Of a DNA stretch of 64,000 nucleotides, positions 54,052 through 62,924 are shown piece by piece; within the stretch, counting starts at the first letter, position 1, and the number at the start of each line of letters is the position of its first letter. The notes below the pieces were generated by a model. The model was not told the DNA's origin. It searched no databases and saw only the letters and a list, made by a program, of their open reading frames with translations. The translations under genes were made by a program, and so were the position numbers. Source of the stretch: Phycisphaerae bacterium (lineage in GTDB: Bacteria > Planctomycetota > Phycisphaerae > Phycisphaerales > UBA1924); NCBI GenBank assembly GCA_022180725.1, contig BQMO01000013.1:62001-126000 (forward strand), written 5' to 3'.

Positions 54052-55710
54052 ATGACATCTCGGACCTGCCTCGCCGTCGTTGCTGGTACTTCGTTGATGT
54101 GCGGATCGGCGGCTGGCCAATGGTCCGCCGACCCCATGGTGAACACGACCGTCGCCAACGGCCCGAGCGACCAGGGAGTCCCGCTGCTCGTCGCGACGCC
54201 GGACGGGGGGTGCTACATCTCGTGGTACCACGGTGTGGCGTCGGGGAACGATGTGCGGCTCCAACGCCTCGACGCCGCGGGCGTCGCCCAGTTCGGCTCC
54301 AACGGGCTGCTCGTCGCCGATCGGAACTTCTCGTCCACGGTCGGGCATGACCTGATGATCGACGCGGCCGGGAATGCCCTGCTCACCTTCAACGACGACC
54401 GCACGGGGAGCAATCAGATCTGCGTGACGAAGGTCAGCCCGGCGGGGGTGCAACTCTGGGGCAACGCGGGCGTGACAGTCTCGAGCGGCACGCTGAGCAA
54501 GTCCAACCCGCACGTGGCCGAACTGAGCAACGGGGACCTCATCGTCGGCTGGACGGAAAACGCGACGATGATGTTCCGGCGGATGGGGAGCGACGGCACG
54601 CCCCTGGGCGCCGCGTTCAACGTGGCCGAGACCGGGCACCAGTTGACCGTGTGCGACATCCAACCCAGCCTGAACGGTTCATTTATCGTGTGGTGGACAC
54701 GATCGTTCACGACCAACTTCATGAGCAACAAGGCGCTGTACGCCCAGCGGTATGACGCGGCGTATGCCCCGCTGTGGCCCAACACCGGCTCGGCCCCGGC
54801 GCTGGTGGTGTACGGGCCGGTCTCGGGCGACCCCTGGCCCACCGGCTCGGGCACCTACCCGACGCAGGGCGGCTCGGTGCAGATCGGATACACCCCGCCG
54901 ATGGTCCCCGACGGGCAGGGCGGGGCCGTCTTCGCGTGGTATGAGAATGTCGGCCCGCGTGGGGCCTACCTCCAGCACGTCCTGGCCGACGGCACAATGC
55001 GGTTCCAACTGCACGGCCTGCCGACGGTGGTGACGCCGACAACGCGTATCCGCTACAGCGCCGCCGCCGCGTTTGACCGCGACGCTGACGAGTATTTCGT
55101 CGCCTCCGTCGAGGGGGACGCCAGCCCGCAGGCCAACTATCGCTCCATCGTGCAGAAGTTCAGCGGCGAAGGGACGCGGCTATGGGGCGCGGGCGGCGCG
55201 GAAGCGCAGGCCAACTCGGGCTTCCAGCAGTCGTTCACGACGTGCCTGACGGACGGCGCGGGCGGGTGCCTGGTCTTCGGCTTCGACGGGCGCAACGCCG
55301 CGAGTTCGACGCACGTGCTGTGGGGGACGCGCCTCAACTCGAGCGGCACACCGCTGTGGGCGAACTTCCCATCGTCGGTGATCGAGGCCAAGGGGCGCCT
55401 GGCCGCCGTGAAGAGCACGCAGGGGTTTGCGATCCTCACCTTCAGCGGGAACCGCGCGGGCGACCCGGACGTGTACGCGCAGAACGTGACGCGTGACGGC
55501 GCGCTCGGGCCGATCGCGCCGCCCTGCGACGCGGACGTGAACTGCGACGGGGCGACCAACGGGGTGGATGTCGAGGTGCAGGAACTGGCCGTGGGCGGCG
55601 ACCTGGCCGACTACTGCCTGCCCGACGCGGACTTCAACCTGGACGGCGCGGTGAACGGGACCGACGTGGAGGCGGTGGAACTGGTGGTCGGCGGGGCGCC
55701 GTGCCCATGA
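54052..55710 (+). CDS. Secreted protein with dockerin-like end
   Basis: A 552-residue exported protein. AAGGA sits close to the ATG, and residues 1-22 are a signal peptide. Repeated stretches with G-x-x-LWGN-G and DGxGGxxxA-type turns suggest a large beta-propeller or similar repeat fold; no catalytic site was found. The dockerin-like module begins near 55525. The stop is only 4 bases from that of the convergent gamma-glutamyltransferase gene. Confidence 0.72.
   Translation: MTSRTCLAVVAGTSLMCGSAAGQWSADPMVNTTVANGPSDQGVPLLVATPDGGCYISWYHGVASGNDVRLQRLDAAGVAQFGSNGLLVADRNFSSTVGHDLMIDAAGNALLTFNDDRTGSNQICVTKVSPAGVQLWGNAGVTVSSGTLSKSNPHVAELSNGDLIVGWTENATMMFRRMGSDGTPLGAAFNVAETGHQLTVCDIQPSLNGSFIVWWTRSFTTNFMSNKALYAQRYDAAYAPLWPNTGSAPALVVYGPVSGDPWPTGSGTYPTQGGSVQIGYTPPMVPDGQGGAVFAWYENVGPRGAYLQHVLADGTMRFQLHGLPTVVTPTTRIRYSAAAAFDRDADEYFVASVEGDASPQANYRSIVQKFSGEGTRLWGAGGAEAQANSGFQQSFTTCLTDGAGGCLVFGFDGRNAASSTHVLWGTRLNSSGTPLWANFPSSVIEAKGRLAAVKSTQGFAILTFSGNRAGDPDVYAQNVTRDGALGPIAPPCDADVNCDGATNGVDVEVQELAVGGDLADYCLPDADFNLDGAVNGTDVEAVELVVGGAPCP
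55525..55707 (+). repeat. Dockerin-like C-terminal module, copy 3
   Basis: Same pattern as copies 1 and 2: DVNCDGATNGVDVEV and DADFNLDGAVNGTDVEAV, with VGGAPCP at the end. Confidence 0.85.
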
Positions 55711-55714
55711 CGTG

Positions 55715-57502
55715 CTAGTACCCGTCGGGGCGGCCGCCCTTGCGCGGGTCGCTGGCGGCCTGCCAACGTTCACCGTGGCGCACGACGATCTGTACGTTGC
55801 CGATGGCCTTGCGCGCACCAACCGCGTGCCCGACGCGTTCGAGGGCCGCCTTGACGGGCGAGCCGGAGAGCGCGGGTTCGAGGTCCAGTCGATCCGGCTC
55901 CCACTGGTGATGAAACCGCGGCGCGGCGAGAGCTTCGCCCGCGTTCATCCCCCACACCTGCACGTTGAGGATCGCCTGCAACGTGCCCGAGATGATGCGT
56001 GGCCCGCCCGCGCCCCCCGCCAGCATGCGGACCTCGCCAAACCGGCCCGCCTCGCCGGCATCGAGGACCATCGTCGGGGTCATGCTCGAGAGGGGACGTT
56101 TGCCAGGCTGGGGCCGGTTGCGGTCGGCATGGCTGAGGCCGAAGGCGTTCGCCTTCCCGCGACGCGTCAGGAAATCGTCCATCTCGTCGTTGAGCACGAA
56201 CCCGAACGGCTCGGCGACGAGCATCGACCCGAAGATCAGGTTCACCGTCTCAGTGCAACTCACCGCGCCGCCATGGGCGTCGACCACGCAGAAGTGGCTG
56301 GTGCCCGCGTCGTCCTTGCTCCACGAGGCCGCGCCGTACGCCTCGTGCGGAAGCGTCCGCGCAGGGTCGATCATCGCGGCCTTGGCGCGGAGGTACGCGG
56401 GGTCGAGCAGCCTGCCCAGGGGCACGTCCACGAACGCGGGGTCGCCCATCCAGCGGGCACGATCGGCGAAGGCGTGCTTGCTCGCCTCGGTGACCAGGTG
56501 GATCGCGTTCGCGCCATGCGGCCCGCCCTCGCGTTGGTACGCCCGCAGATCGGCCTCGCGGGCCTCGAGCATGCCGAAGACCTGCGCGAGCACGATCCCC
56601 CCGCTGCTGGGCGGGGGCATGGTCAGGATCGTCGAGCCCCGGAACGAGGCACGGAGCGGCTCAACCTCGCGCACGGCGTACCCGGCCAGGTCGTCGAGCG
56701 TAAGGAATCCACCGTCGCGCTGCACGGCGTCCACCATCGAACGCGCGACCGGCCCCTTGTAGAAACCGTCGCGCCCGTGCCGGGCGATGAGCCGCAAGGC
56801 CTCGGCCTGTTCGGGGACGTGGATGCGATCGCCCGCGGCGACTTCGCCGCCCTTCAGATACCGCGTCCACATGAACGCAAAGCGCCGCGGGCGAACGGGA
56901 TCCTTCCTGAACCACGGGATCACCAGGTCGTCGAGATGGGTGGAGTCGATGTAGTGCTGATCGGCGTGGAAGCCCGCCTCGGCCAGGCGGATGGCCGGGG
57001 CCAGAACTGCCGCGCGGTTCATCGTGCCGTACTTCTCCAGCGCGTAGAGCAGCCCGGCGACGGTGCCGGGGACGCAGACGGCCTTGCCGCCGTGCGTGGC
57101 GGCGTCGGGGTCGGGGTCTTGCTCGAAACTGTCTGGCTTCACCGCCCCAGGGCCGGTCTCGCGGTAGTTGATCGCGGTCGTGACTTCGCCGAGACGCGGG
57201 TGCTGTTTCAGGTGGATGACCATGAACCCCCCGCCCCCCAGGCCGCAGGAGTACGGCCTGACGACCGAGAGTGCGAAGGAGGTGGCGACGGCGGCGTCGA
57301 CGGCGTTGCCACCTTGGCGGAGAATCTCGGCCCCGGCTTCGCTGGCCAGGTGGTGGTCCGCCGCGACACACGCGTTGGGGTAGGTACCCATCCAATCTCC
57401 CGGTATTCGGTCTTGACCCGCCGCGACCCCCGACCAAAGGGCGGCCAGAATCACGATAACTCCTCCGATTCGGCGTGAAAGGCTGGCCAACGGGGGCATC
57501 AT
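55715..57502 (-). CDS. ggt: Gamma-glutamyltransferase
   Basis: A 595-residue exported precursor. A signal peptide spans roughly 1-29. The enzyme splits itself before a catalytic Thr; here the site is DAGTSHFCVVD, with Thr as N-terminal nucleophile of the small subunit. Other family motifs: EAGAEILRQGGNAVDAAVA, YRETGPG, SSGGIVLAQV, SMTPTMV and GGAGGPRIISG. It removes or transfers the gamma-glutamyl group of glutathione-like compounds outside the cytoplasm. Start taken at ATG 57502, close to the signal peptide. Neither neighbour is known to be related. Confidence 0.92.
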   Translation of the reverse strand: MMPPLASLSRRIGGVIVILAALWSGVAAGQDRIPGDWMGTYPNACVAADHHLASEAGAEILRQGGNAVDAAVATSFALSVVRPYSCGLGGGGFMVIHLKQHPRLGEVTTAINYRETGPGAVKPDSFEQDPDPDAATHGGKAVCVPGTVAGLLYALEKYGTMNRAAVLAPAIRLAEAGFHADQHYIDSTHLDDLVIPWFRKDPVRPRRFAFMWTRYLKGGEVAAGDRIHVPEQAEALRLIARHGRDGFYKGPVARSMVDAVQRDGGFLTLDDLAGYAVREVEPLRASFRGSTILTMPPPSSGGIVLAQVFGMLEAREADLRAYQREGGPHGANAIHLVTEASKHAFADRARWMGDPAFVDVPLGRLLDPAYLRAKAAMIDPARTLPHEAYGAASWSKDDAGTSHFCVVDAHGGAVSCTETVNLIFGSMLVAEPFGFVLNDEMDDFLTRRGKANAFGLSHADRNRPQPGKRPLSSMTPTMVLDAGEAGRFGEVRMLAGGAGGPRIISGTLQAILNVQVWGMNAGEALAAPRFHHQWEPDRLDLEPALSGSPVKAALERVGHAVGARKAIGNVQIVVRHGERWQAASDPRKGGRPDGY

Positions 57503-57608
57503 GCGGCACAATAGACCCGTCGGCGCCGTGGGTGAGTGGGAACCACGCGCCAAGGCGTGCGGAAGGGATAAGTCCGGGCCGATGGGTCCGGTTCATAGGG
57601 GTGTGAAC

Positions 57609-59903
57609 ATGAAGCGTGTCTCGCTCGCGATCGTCGCCGCCATGGCTGTTCCCGCGCTGGCCCAGCACGAGCCGCCCCCGGGGCCGTACGTGGGCCATCA
57701 GTTGGTGCGGGTGAGCGTGCAGACGGCGGCCCAGCGTGACGCGGCGTTGGGAATCGCGACCACGGCGTGGAACTGCACGCCGGGCCTGCGCGACCTGGAC
57801 TTGCAGGTGACGCCCGAGCAGCTCGACGCGTTGCGGGCGATGGGCCTCGCGCCCGAGGTGGTGCTGCCCGACGTGCAGGCGTTCCTGGACGCGGCCCAGG
57901 CTGAGAACGACGCCGCCCGCATGCAGCGCGACGCCTCGTGGTTCGGGGCGTTCAAGACATTGGCGGAGATTCACGCCCGGCTGGACCAGTTGGCCGCGCA
58001 GTACCCGGCGATCTGCACGACGTTCGTGGCGGGACAGACGCTGGAAGGTCGCGACATCAAGGGGCTGCGCATCACCGGGCCGGACCAGCCCGGCAACCCG
58101 CGCAGCACGCGCCCCGCGGTGCTCTACAACGCCTGCCAGCACGCGCGCGAGTGGGCGACGCCCATGACCGTGATGTGGATCGCCGATCGACTGGTCGAGA
58201 CGTACGGCACCGACGCGCGGCTGTCGTGGTACGTCAACAACCTCGAGGTCATCATCATCCCCGTGGTGAACGCGGACGGGTATGAGTTCTCGTGGGGGCA
58301 GGGCAACCGCCTGTGGCGGAAGAACCGCCGCCCCAACGCGGGCGGATCGTTCGGCGTGGACACCAACCGCAACTGGGGCTTCGGGTGGGGCGGGGAGGGC
58401 GCGAGCACGACGCCCAGCAACGACACCTACCGCGGGACCGGCCCGTTCTCCGAACCGGAGACGCAGGTGATGCGGGACTTCATGACAGCGAACCCGCGGA
58501 TTCTCGCGCACATCGACGTGCACTCGTACTCGCAACTCATCATGACGGCGTGGGGGAGTTGGGTGACGCCCCCGCCCGAGCGACCGATCTTCGCGCTGAT
58601 CGAGCAGGCCATGGAAAGCCGCGCCGAGGCGGTGTACGGCACGCCGTATGTCAGCGGGCCGATCTACACGACGATCTACCCGGCCTCGGGGGGCGCGGTG
58701 GACTGGGCCTTCGGGGACCGGGGCATGCTCAGTGCCACTATCGAGGTCCGCGACACGGGTGGGTACGGGTTCGTCATGCCCGTGAGCGAGATCATCCCCA
58801 ACGCGGAAGAGAACATGGAGGCCGCGCTGGCGCTGGCGGACTACGCGGCGATGCCGCTGGTCATCGCGCCGGTCGGGGGCGTGCCGACGACGCTCGGGTC
58901 CGGCGGCGCCACGCTTCGCGTCGCCGTGCGGAACAACGCCGGAACCCTCGCGGGCGACGTCATGCTCGCCGAACGCGTGGGCGGGGGCAACTGGACCATG
59001 CGCCCGATGACCACCGCGGGCGGGATCGAGTACACGGCGGCCTTGGCGTCCCAGCCCTGCGGCGCCACCCTGCAGTATTACGTCGAAGCCACCACCACCG
59101 ACGGGCGCCTCGTGCGCTACCCCGCGGGCGGGGCGTCTACGCCGCTGGTCGCCCGGGGCGTCGATACGTTCATCATTTTCGAGGACGACATGGAGCAGGA
59201 CCGCGGGTGGACTGCGGGCGCCCCCGGCGACACCGCGACGCTGGGGTTGTGGTCTCGCTGCGACCCCGAACCGACCGCCGCCCAGCCCGGCGACGACCAC
59301 ACCCCGCCCCCGGGCACGCTCGCGTGGATCACCGACTGCCGCGCCGGCACGGGGGTCGGTTCGTTCGACGTGGACGGCGGGATAACGTCGCTCACAAGCC
59401 CGCGCTTCAATCCGTTCGTGCGGCGGACCATGTTCATCGAGGAAGTGCGCCTGACATTCTGGCGGTGGTACTCGAACAACCAGGGCAGCAGCCCCAACGC
59501 CGACGTCATGCCCATCCTGGTGTCCACCGACGACGGGCTGACCTGGACACAGGTCGCGCAGGTGAGCGACAACGCCGGCGCCTGGACGTTCCAGAGCCTC
59601 AACCTCTCGGCGTTCGTCGCGCCCACCGACCGCATGCGCGTGCGGTTCGTGGCGCAGGACCTCGGCGCGGGATCGGTCGTCGAGGCGGGGATCGACGACG
59701 TGCGAATCGAGGTGGTCGCGTGTGTGCCCGATGCCGACGTGAACTGCGACGGGGCGATGAACGGGGTGGACGTGGAAGTACAGGAACTGGCCGTGGGCGG
59801 GGACCTGACGGACTACTGCCTCCCCGACGCGGACTTCAATCAGGACGGGGCGGTCAACGGGTTCGACGTGCTCGATGTCGAAGTGGCCGTCGGAGGCGGG
59901 TGA
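57609..59903 (+). CDS. Secreted M14 zinc carboxypeptidase with dockerin-like end
   Basis: A 764-residue exported protease. Signal peptide residues 1-19, then an activation-like segment, then the M14 catalytic domain: zinc ligands His178 and Glu181 (QHAREW), substrate-binding Arg in TNRNW, the second zinc His in DVHSYSQL, and catalytic Glu in IEVRDTGGYGF. After it come an Ig-like segment, a jelly-roll-like domain, and the dockerin-like module from 59721. It probably degrades extracellular peptides and is tethered by the module. No cohesin partner is visible. Confidence 0.9.
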   Translation: MKRVSLAIVAAMAVPALAQHEPPPGPYVGHQLVRVSVQTAAQRDAALGIATTAWNCTPGLRDLDLQVTPEQLDALRAMGLAPEVVLPDVQAFLDAAQAENDAARMQRDASWFGAFKTLAEIHARLDQLAAQYPAICTTFVAGQTLEGRDIKGLRITGPDQPGNPRSTRPAVLYNACQHAREWATPMTVMWIADRLVETYGTDARLSWYVNNLEVIIIPVVNADGYEFSWGQGNRLWRKNRRPNAGGSFGVDTNRNWGFGWGGEGASTTPSNDTYRGTGPFSEPETQVMRDFMTANPRILAHIDVHSYSQLIMTAWGSWVTPPPERPIFALIEQAMESRAEAVYGTPYVSGPIYTTIYPASGGAVDWAFGDRGMLSATIEVRDTGGYGFVMPVSEIIPNAEENMEAALALADYAAMPLVIAPVGGVPTTLGSGGATLRVAVRNNAGTLAGDVMLAERVGGGNWTMRPMTTAGGIEYTAALASQPCGATLQYYVEATTTDGRLVRYPAGGASTPLVARGVDTFIIFEDDMEQDRGWTAGAPGDTATLGLWSRCDPEPTAAQPGDDHTPPPGTLAWITDCRAGTGVGSFDVDGGITSLTSPRFNPFVRRTMFIEEVRLTFWRWYSNNQGSSPNADVMPILVSTDDGLTWTQVAQVSDNAGAWTFQSLNLSAFVAPTDRMRVRFVAQDLGAGSVVEAGIDDVRIEVVACVPDADVNCDGAMNGVDVEVQELAVGGDLTDYCLPDADFNQDGAVNGFDVLDVEVAVGGG
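59721..59900 (+). repeat. Dockerin-like C-terminal module, copy 4
   Basis: DVNCDGAMNGVDVEV and DADFNQDGAVNGFDVLDV with conserved cysteines. It ends VAVGGG without the final PC of the other copies, so it is the most divergent of the four. Confidence 0.85.
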
Positions 59904-59974
59904 TCGGCCCTTGACGGGTCGAGGGTCAATCGCCGCGCCCGGCGTGCCGATAATTGGGTGATCGTCACCTCCGC

Positions 59975-61957
59975 ATGATCCCCCGCCGCCAATCCAGCCG
60001 CGCCCGCTTCGACGAGTACCAGGTCCGTCGCAAGGGCGATCCCTCGTGGGCGACCCAGGGGGGCCCGTCGAAACCGACGCCATCGAAGAAGGCTCGCGCC
60101 CGGTCGTTCTTCGACCTCTTCGCCCGGTTCTGGGAGCAGACCCACGGGCACCGCCCGTTCATCGCGCTGGCGCTGACGACGCTCACGATCGTGACGGCGG
60201 TCGGGCTGGTGGTGCCCGCGTCGACGAAGGTGGCCATCGATTTCATCCTGACGGACAACCCCGGGCCGGAGGGGATTCCCGCGTGGGTGCGCGACCCGCT
60301 GGGGCTGACGACGCACCGGGTGGAGTTGCTGTGGGCGCTGGGCCTCGCCGTGGTCGCCATCGCGGTGTTCGGCGTGGCCTTGGGGTCGGTGGGGCGATGG
60401 CAGATGACGCGGATTACCAAGCGTCTTCAGGCGGACCTGCGCCGGCGGACGTTCGAGCATGCCGTGCACCTGCCCCTGCACCGGATCCACCACTACAAGT
60501 CCGGGGGCATGGCGAGCCTGCTGCGCGAGGACGCGGGGATGGCGGGTGAACTGCTCTTCTCGATGATCTACAACCCCTGGCGGGCGATCGTGCAGTTGGT
60601 GGGCACGCTCACCATCCTGGCGTTCGTGGACTGGCGCATGCTCGCGGGCGGGCTGATGCTCGTGCCCGTGGTGTGGGTGACGCACCGCACGTGGATCGCG
60701 CGGATCCGCCCGCTGTACCGCGACGCCAAGCAGGTGCGGCAGACCATCGACGCGACGACGACCGAGGCCTTCGGGGGCATGCGCGTGGTGCGCGGATTCT
60801 CGCGCGAGCGCCGCGAGGCCGCCCGATTCACCACCGGGCAGCACTATATGACCCGCCTCGAGATCCTCACGTGGTGGTGGTCGCGAATGCTGGAAATGGC
60901 GTGGACGGTGCTGATCCCCGCGGCCTCCGCGGCCGTGCTCATCTACGGCGGAACGCAGGTCCTCAACAAGTCGCTCACCATCGGCGACGTGATGATGTTC
61001 TCCACGTACCTGCTCATGCTGCTGGGCCCGATGGAGACGCTGACCTCCACCGCCGCCGCCATCCAGAGCAACCTCGCCGCCCTCGACCGCGTGCTCGACC
61101 TGCTGCACGAGGAGCCGGAGTTCGCGGGCACGCCCGGCGACGTGGTCGTGACACGCAGCACCGCCGAGGGGAGCGTCGAACTCCGCGACGTGTGGTTCAC
61201 GTACCCGCGCCCGACGCGACGCACGGGCAAGGACGAACCCCCCGCGCCCGACCCCGAGCCGGTCCTTCGCGGCATCTCCCTCGCGGTCGCGGCGGGAGAA
61301 ACCATCGCCCTGGTCGGGCCTTCGGGTTCGGGCAAAACCACCCTCTGCAACCTCATCGCCCGCTTTCACGACCCCACGGCGGGGACGATCCTCTTCGACG
61401 GGATCGACCTCAAACGCCTCGACGTGGCCTCGTACCGATCGCTCCTGGGCATCGTCGAGCAGGACGTGTTCCTCTTCGACGGCACCGTGGCGGAGAACAT
61501 CGCCTACGGAAGGCCGAGCGCCACGCACGACCAGATCATCGACGCCGCCAAGGCCGCCAACGCCCACGCCTTCGTTACCGCGCTCGACCAGGGCTACGAC
61601 ACGATCATCGGGGAGCGCGGGGTGCGGCTGTCGGGCGGGCAGAAGCAACGCCTGGCCATCGCCCGGGCCATTCTCGCCGACCCGCTCATCCTCATCCTCG
61701 ACGAAGCCACCAGCAACCTGGATACGGAGAGCGAAGTGCTCATCCAGCGGTCGCTCGCCACGCTCATGAAGGGCCGCACGTGCTTCGTGATCGCGCACCG
61801 CCTGAGCACGGTGCGCCACGCCAGCCGCATCGCCGTCCTCGAACAGGGGCGGCTGACCGAACTGGGCACGCACGATGAACTCCTGGCCTCGGGCGGGCGC
61901 TACGCCGACCTGCTGAAACTCCAGATCGAGGGCGCCGCCACCCCCAAGGCCCCGTGA
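59975..61957 (+). CDS. ABC-type exporter (fused permease and ATPase)
   Basis: A 660-residue half-transporter of the MsbA/multidrug type. The N-terminal membrane domain has about six helices; the ATPase domain carries Walker A GPSGSGKTT, signature LSGGQKQRL, Walker B LILILDEATS and the H-loop IAHRLS. It probably works as a homodimer exporting lipid or hydrophobic molecules. An upstream TTG at 59954 would add seven residues. The tail after the ATPase is short. No partner gene; a BamE-like lipoprotein follows. Confidence 0.93.
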   Translation: MIPRRQSSRARFDEYQVRRKGDPSWATQGGPSKPTPSKKARARSFFDLFARFWEQTHGHRPFIALALTTLTIVTAVGLVVPASTKVAIDFILTDNPGPEGIPAWVRDPLGLTTHRVELLWALGLAVVAIAVFGVALGSVGRWQMTRITKRLQADLRRRTFEHAVHLPLHRIHHYKSGGMASLLREDAGMAGELLFSMIYNPWRAIVQLVGTLTILAFVDWRMLAGGLMLVPVVWVTHRTWIARIRPLYRDAKQVRQTIDATTTEAFGGMRVVRGFSRERREAARFTTGQHYMTRLEILTWWWSRMLEMAWTVLIPAASAAVLIYGGTQVLNKSLTIGDVMMFSTYLLMLLGPMETLTSTAAAIQSNLAALDRVLDLLHEEPEFAGTPGDVVVTRSTAEGSVELRDVWFTYPRPTRRTGKDEPPAPDPEPVLRGISLAVAAGETIALVGPSGSGKTTLCNLIARFHDPTAGTILFDGIDLKRLDVASYRSLLGIVEQDVFLFDGTVAENIAYGRPSATHDQIIDAAKAANAHAFVTALDQGYDTIIGERGVRLSGGQKQRLAIARAILADPLILILDEATSNLDTESEVLIQRSLATLMKGRTCFVIAHRLSTVRHASRIAVLEQGRLTELGTHDELLASGGRYADLLKLQIEGAATPKAP

Positions 61958-62024
61958 CCGCCCCGAAAAATGCACGGGCAAAGCCCCGCCGTTCTGGTAG
62001 ACTGCGCGGCACAAGGAGTCCCCC

Positions 62025-62333
62025 ATGCGCACGCTCCGCCCCGCCATGCTCCCGCTGCTCGCCGGCTGTCTGCTCGTCGGCCTGGTCGCCTGCGACGACA
62101 AACTCTCGCAGGAGAACTTCGACAAGATCACCATCGGGATGACCGAGGGGCAGGTGCAGGGCATCCTCGGCAAGGGCGAACGCCTCGACGTGGGCGGGAT
62201 GAGCATCTCGGGCGCGGGCGTGGCCAGCGGCGCGGCCCGCAACAGCCAGGTCACCTACGAGTGGAAGAAGAAGAACACCATGATCTCCATCACCTTCGCC
62301 GACGGCAAGGTGGTGCAGAAGGTCATGCGTTGA
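62025..62333 (+). CDS. BamE/SmpA-like lipoprotein
   Basis: A 102-residue lipoprotein. AGGAG lies 6 bases before the ATG; residues 1-22 form a signal ending in the lipobox LVAC. The remainder matches the BamE/OmlA pattern: FDKITIGMTEGQVQGILGKG, where GMT-x-x-QV is diagnostic, and a final strand WKKKNTMISITFADGKVV. In other bacteria BamE supports outer-membrane beta-barrel assembly; here the role is inferred from the fold. Confidence 0.85.
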   Translation: MRTLRPAMLPLLAGCLLVGLVACDDKLSQENFDKITIGMTEGQVQGILGKGERLDVGGMSISGAGVASGAARNSQVTYEWKKKNTMISITFADGKVVQKVMR

Positions 62334-62492
62334 ATCGCTCGCCGCCTTGCATGATGCCCGACCTCGCCGCGGCGTGTTGACCGAACGCCACGCGCCGCAC
62401 ATTCGCCTCGCCATGGACGGACCACGGATGCTGCGCGGCGGTTCTTATCGGAACGCCCGCCACGGCACGCGCGTTGACGCACTTCCGGGCGA

Positions 62493-62885
62493 GTGCTCGA
62501 CGCCATCGCCCAGACCCCGACGACCTGGACCCCCGCGCGACTCCCGCGGCACGCGGAGGCCGCCTGCCCCGAGCGTGACGACACGCACGGCGAGCATCGG
62601 GCGCCGTGGGCGGCGAGCGGGCACGACGCTGTCGAGCCGAGGCCGTACTGGGAGTACCTCGAAGGGCAGAATGCGCGTCTGCGGAACGCCGACCGCGTGG
62701 AGTGGGCCGCGCGAACGCACGCGACGCCGATCGTGCCCGAGCGCCCGCCCGCACCCGCCGACCTGCGGAGCGCGAAGATCGGGGACGTCTCGCCCGTGCG
62801 GATCGCGACCCATGCGCGGGCCGTGGAGCAGTATGTCATGGCACGACGCCTCGGCTCGGGGCGGCTGGTTGACGTCATCGCGTAA
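62493..62885 (+). CDS. Possible small protein
   Basis: A 130-residue open frame from a GTG start, with codon bias toward G/C at third positions. It contains PYWEYLEGQNARLRNADRVEW and ends in a helix (THARAVEQYVMARRLGSG). I recognise no family and see only a weak ribosome site. It could be a real small gene or a by-product of GC-rich sequence. Confidence 0.35.
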   Translation: MLDAIAQTPTTWTPARLPRHAEAACPERDDTHGEHRAPWAASGHDAVEPRPYWEYLEGQNARLRNADRVEWAARTHATPIVPERPPAPADLRSAKIGDVSPVRIATHARAVEQYVMARRLGSGRLVDVIA

Positions 62886-62924
62886 CCGTCAACGCCCCCC
62901 AATCACGCCGCCTGTCTGTCCTGC

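Noticed and set aside
56661..60083. A 1140-codon open frame on the minus strand
   Set aside because: It runs antisense to the M14 carboxypeptidase and part of the ggt gene, is rich in Arg/Gly/His without any known fold, and is explained by the scarcity of stop codons in GC-rich DNA.
59840..62254. An 804-codon open frame on the minus strand
   Set aside because: Antisense to the ABC exporter with no domain; its codon bias follows from the real gene.
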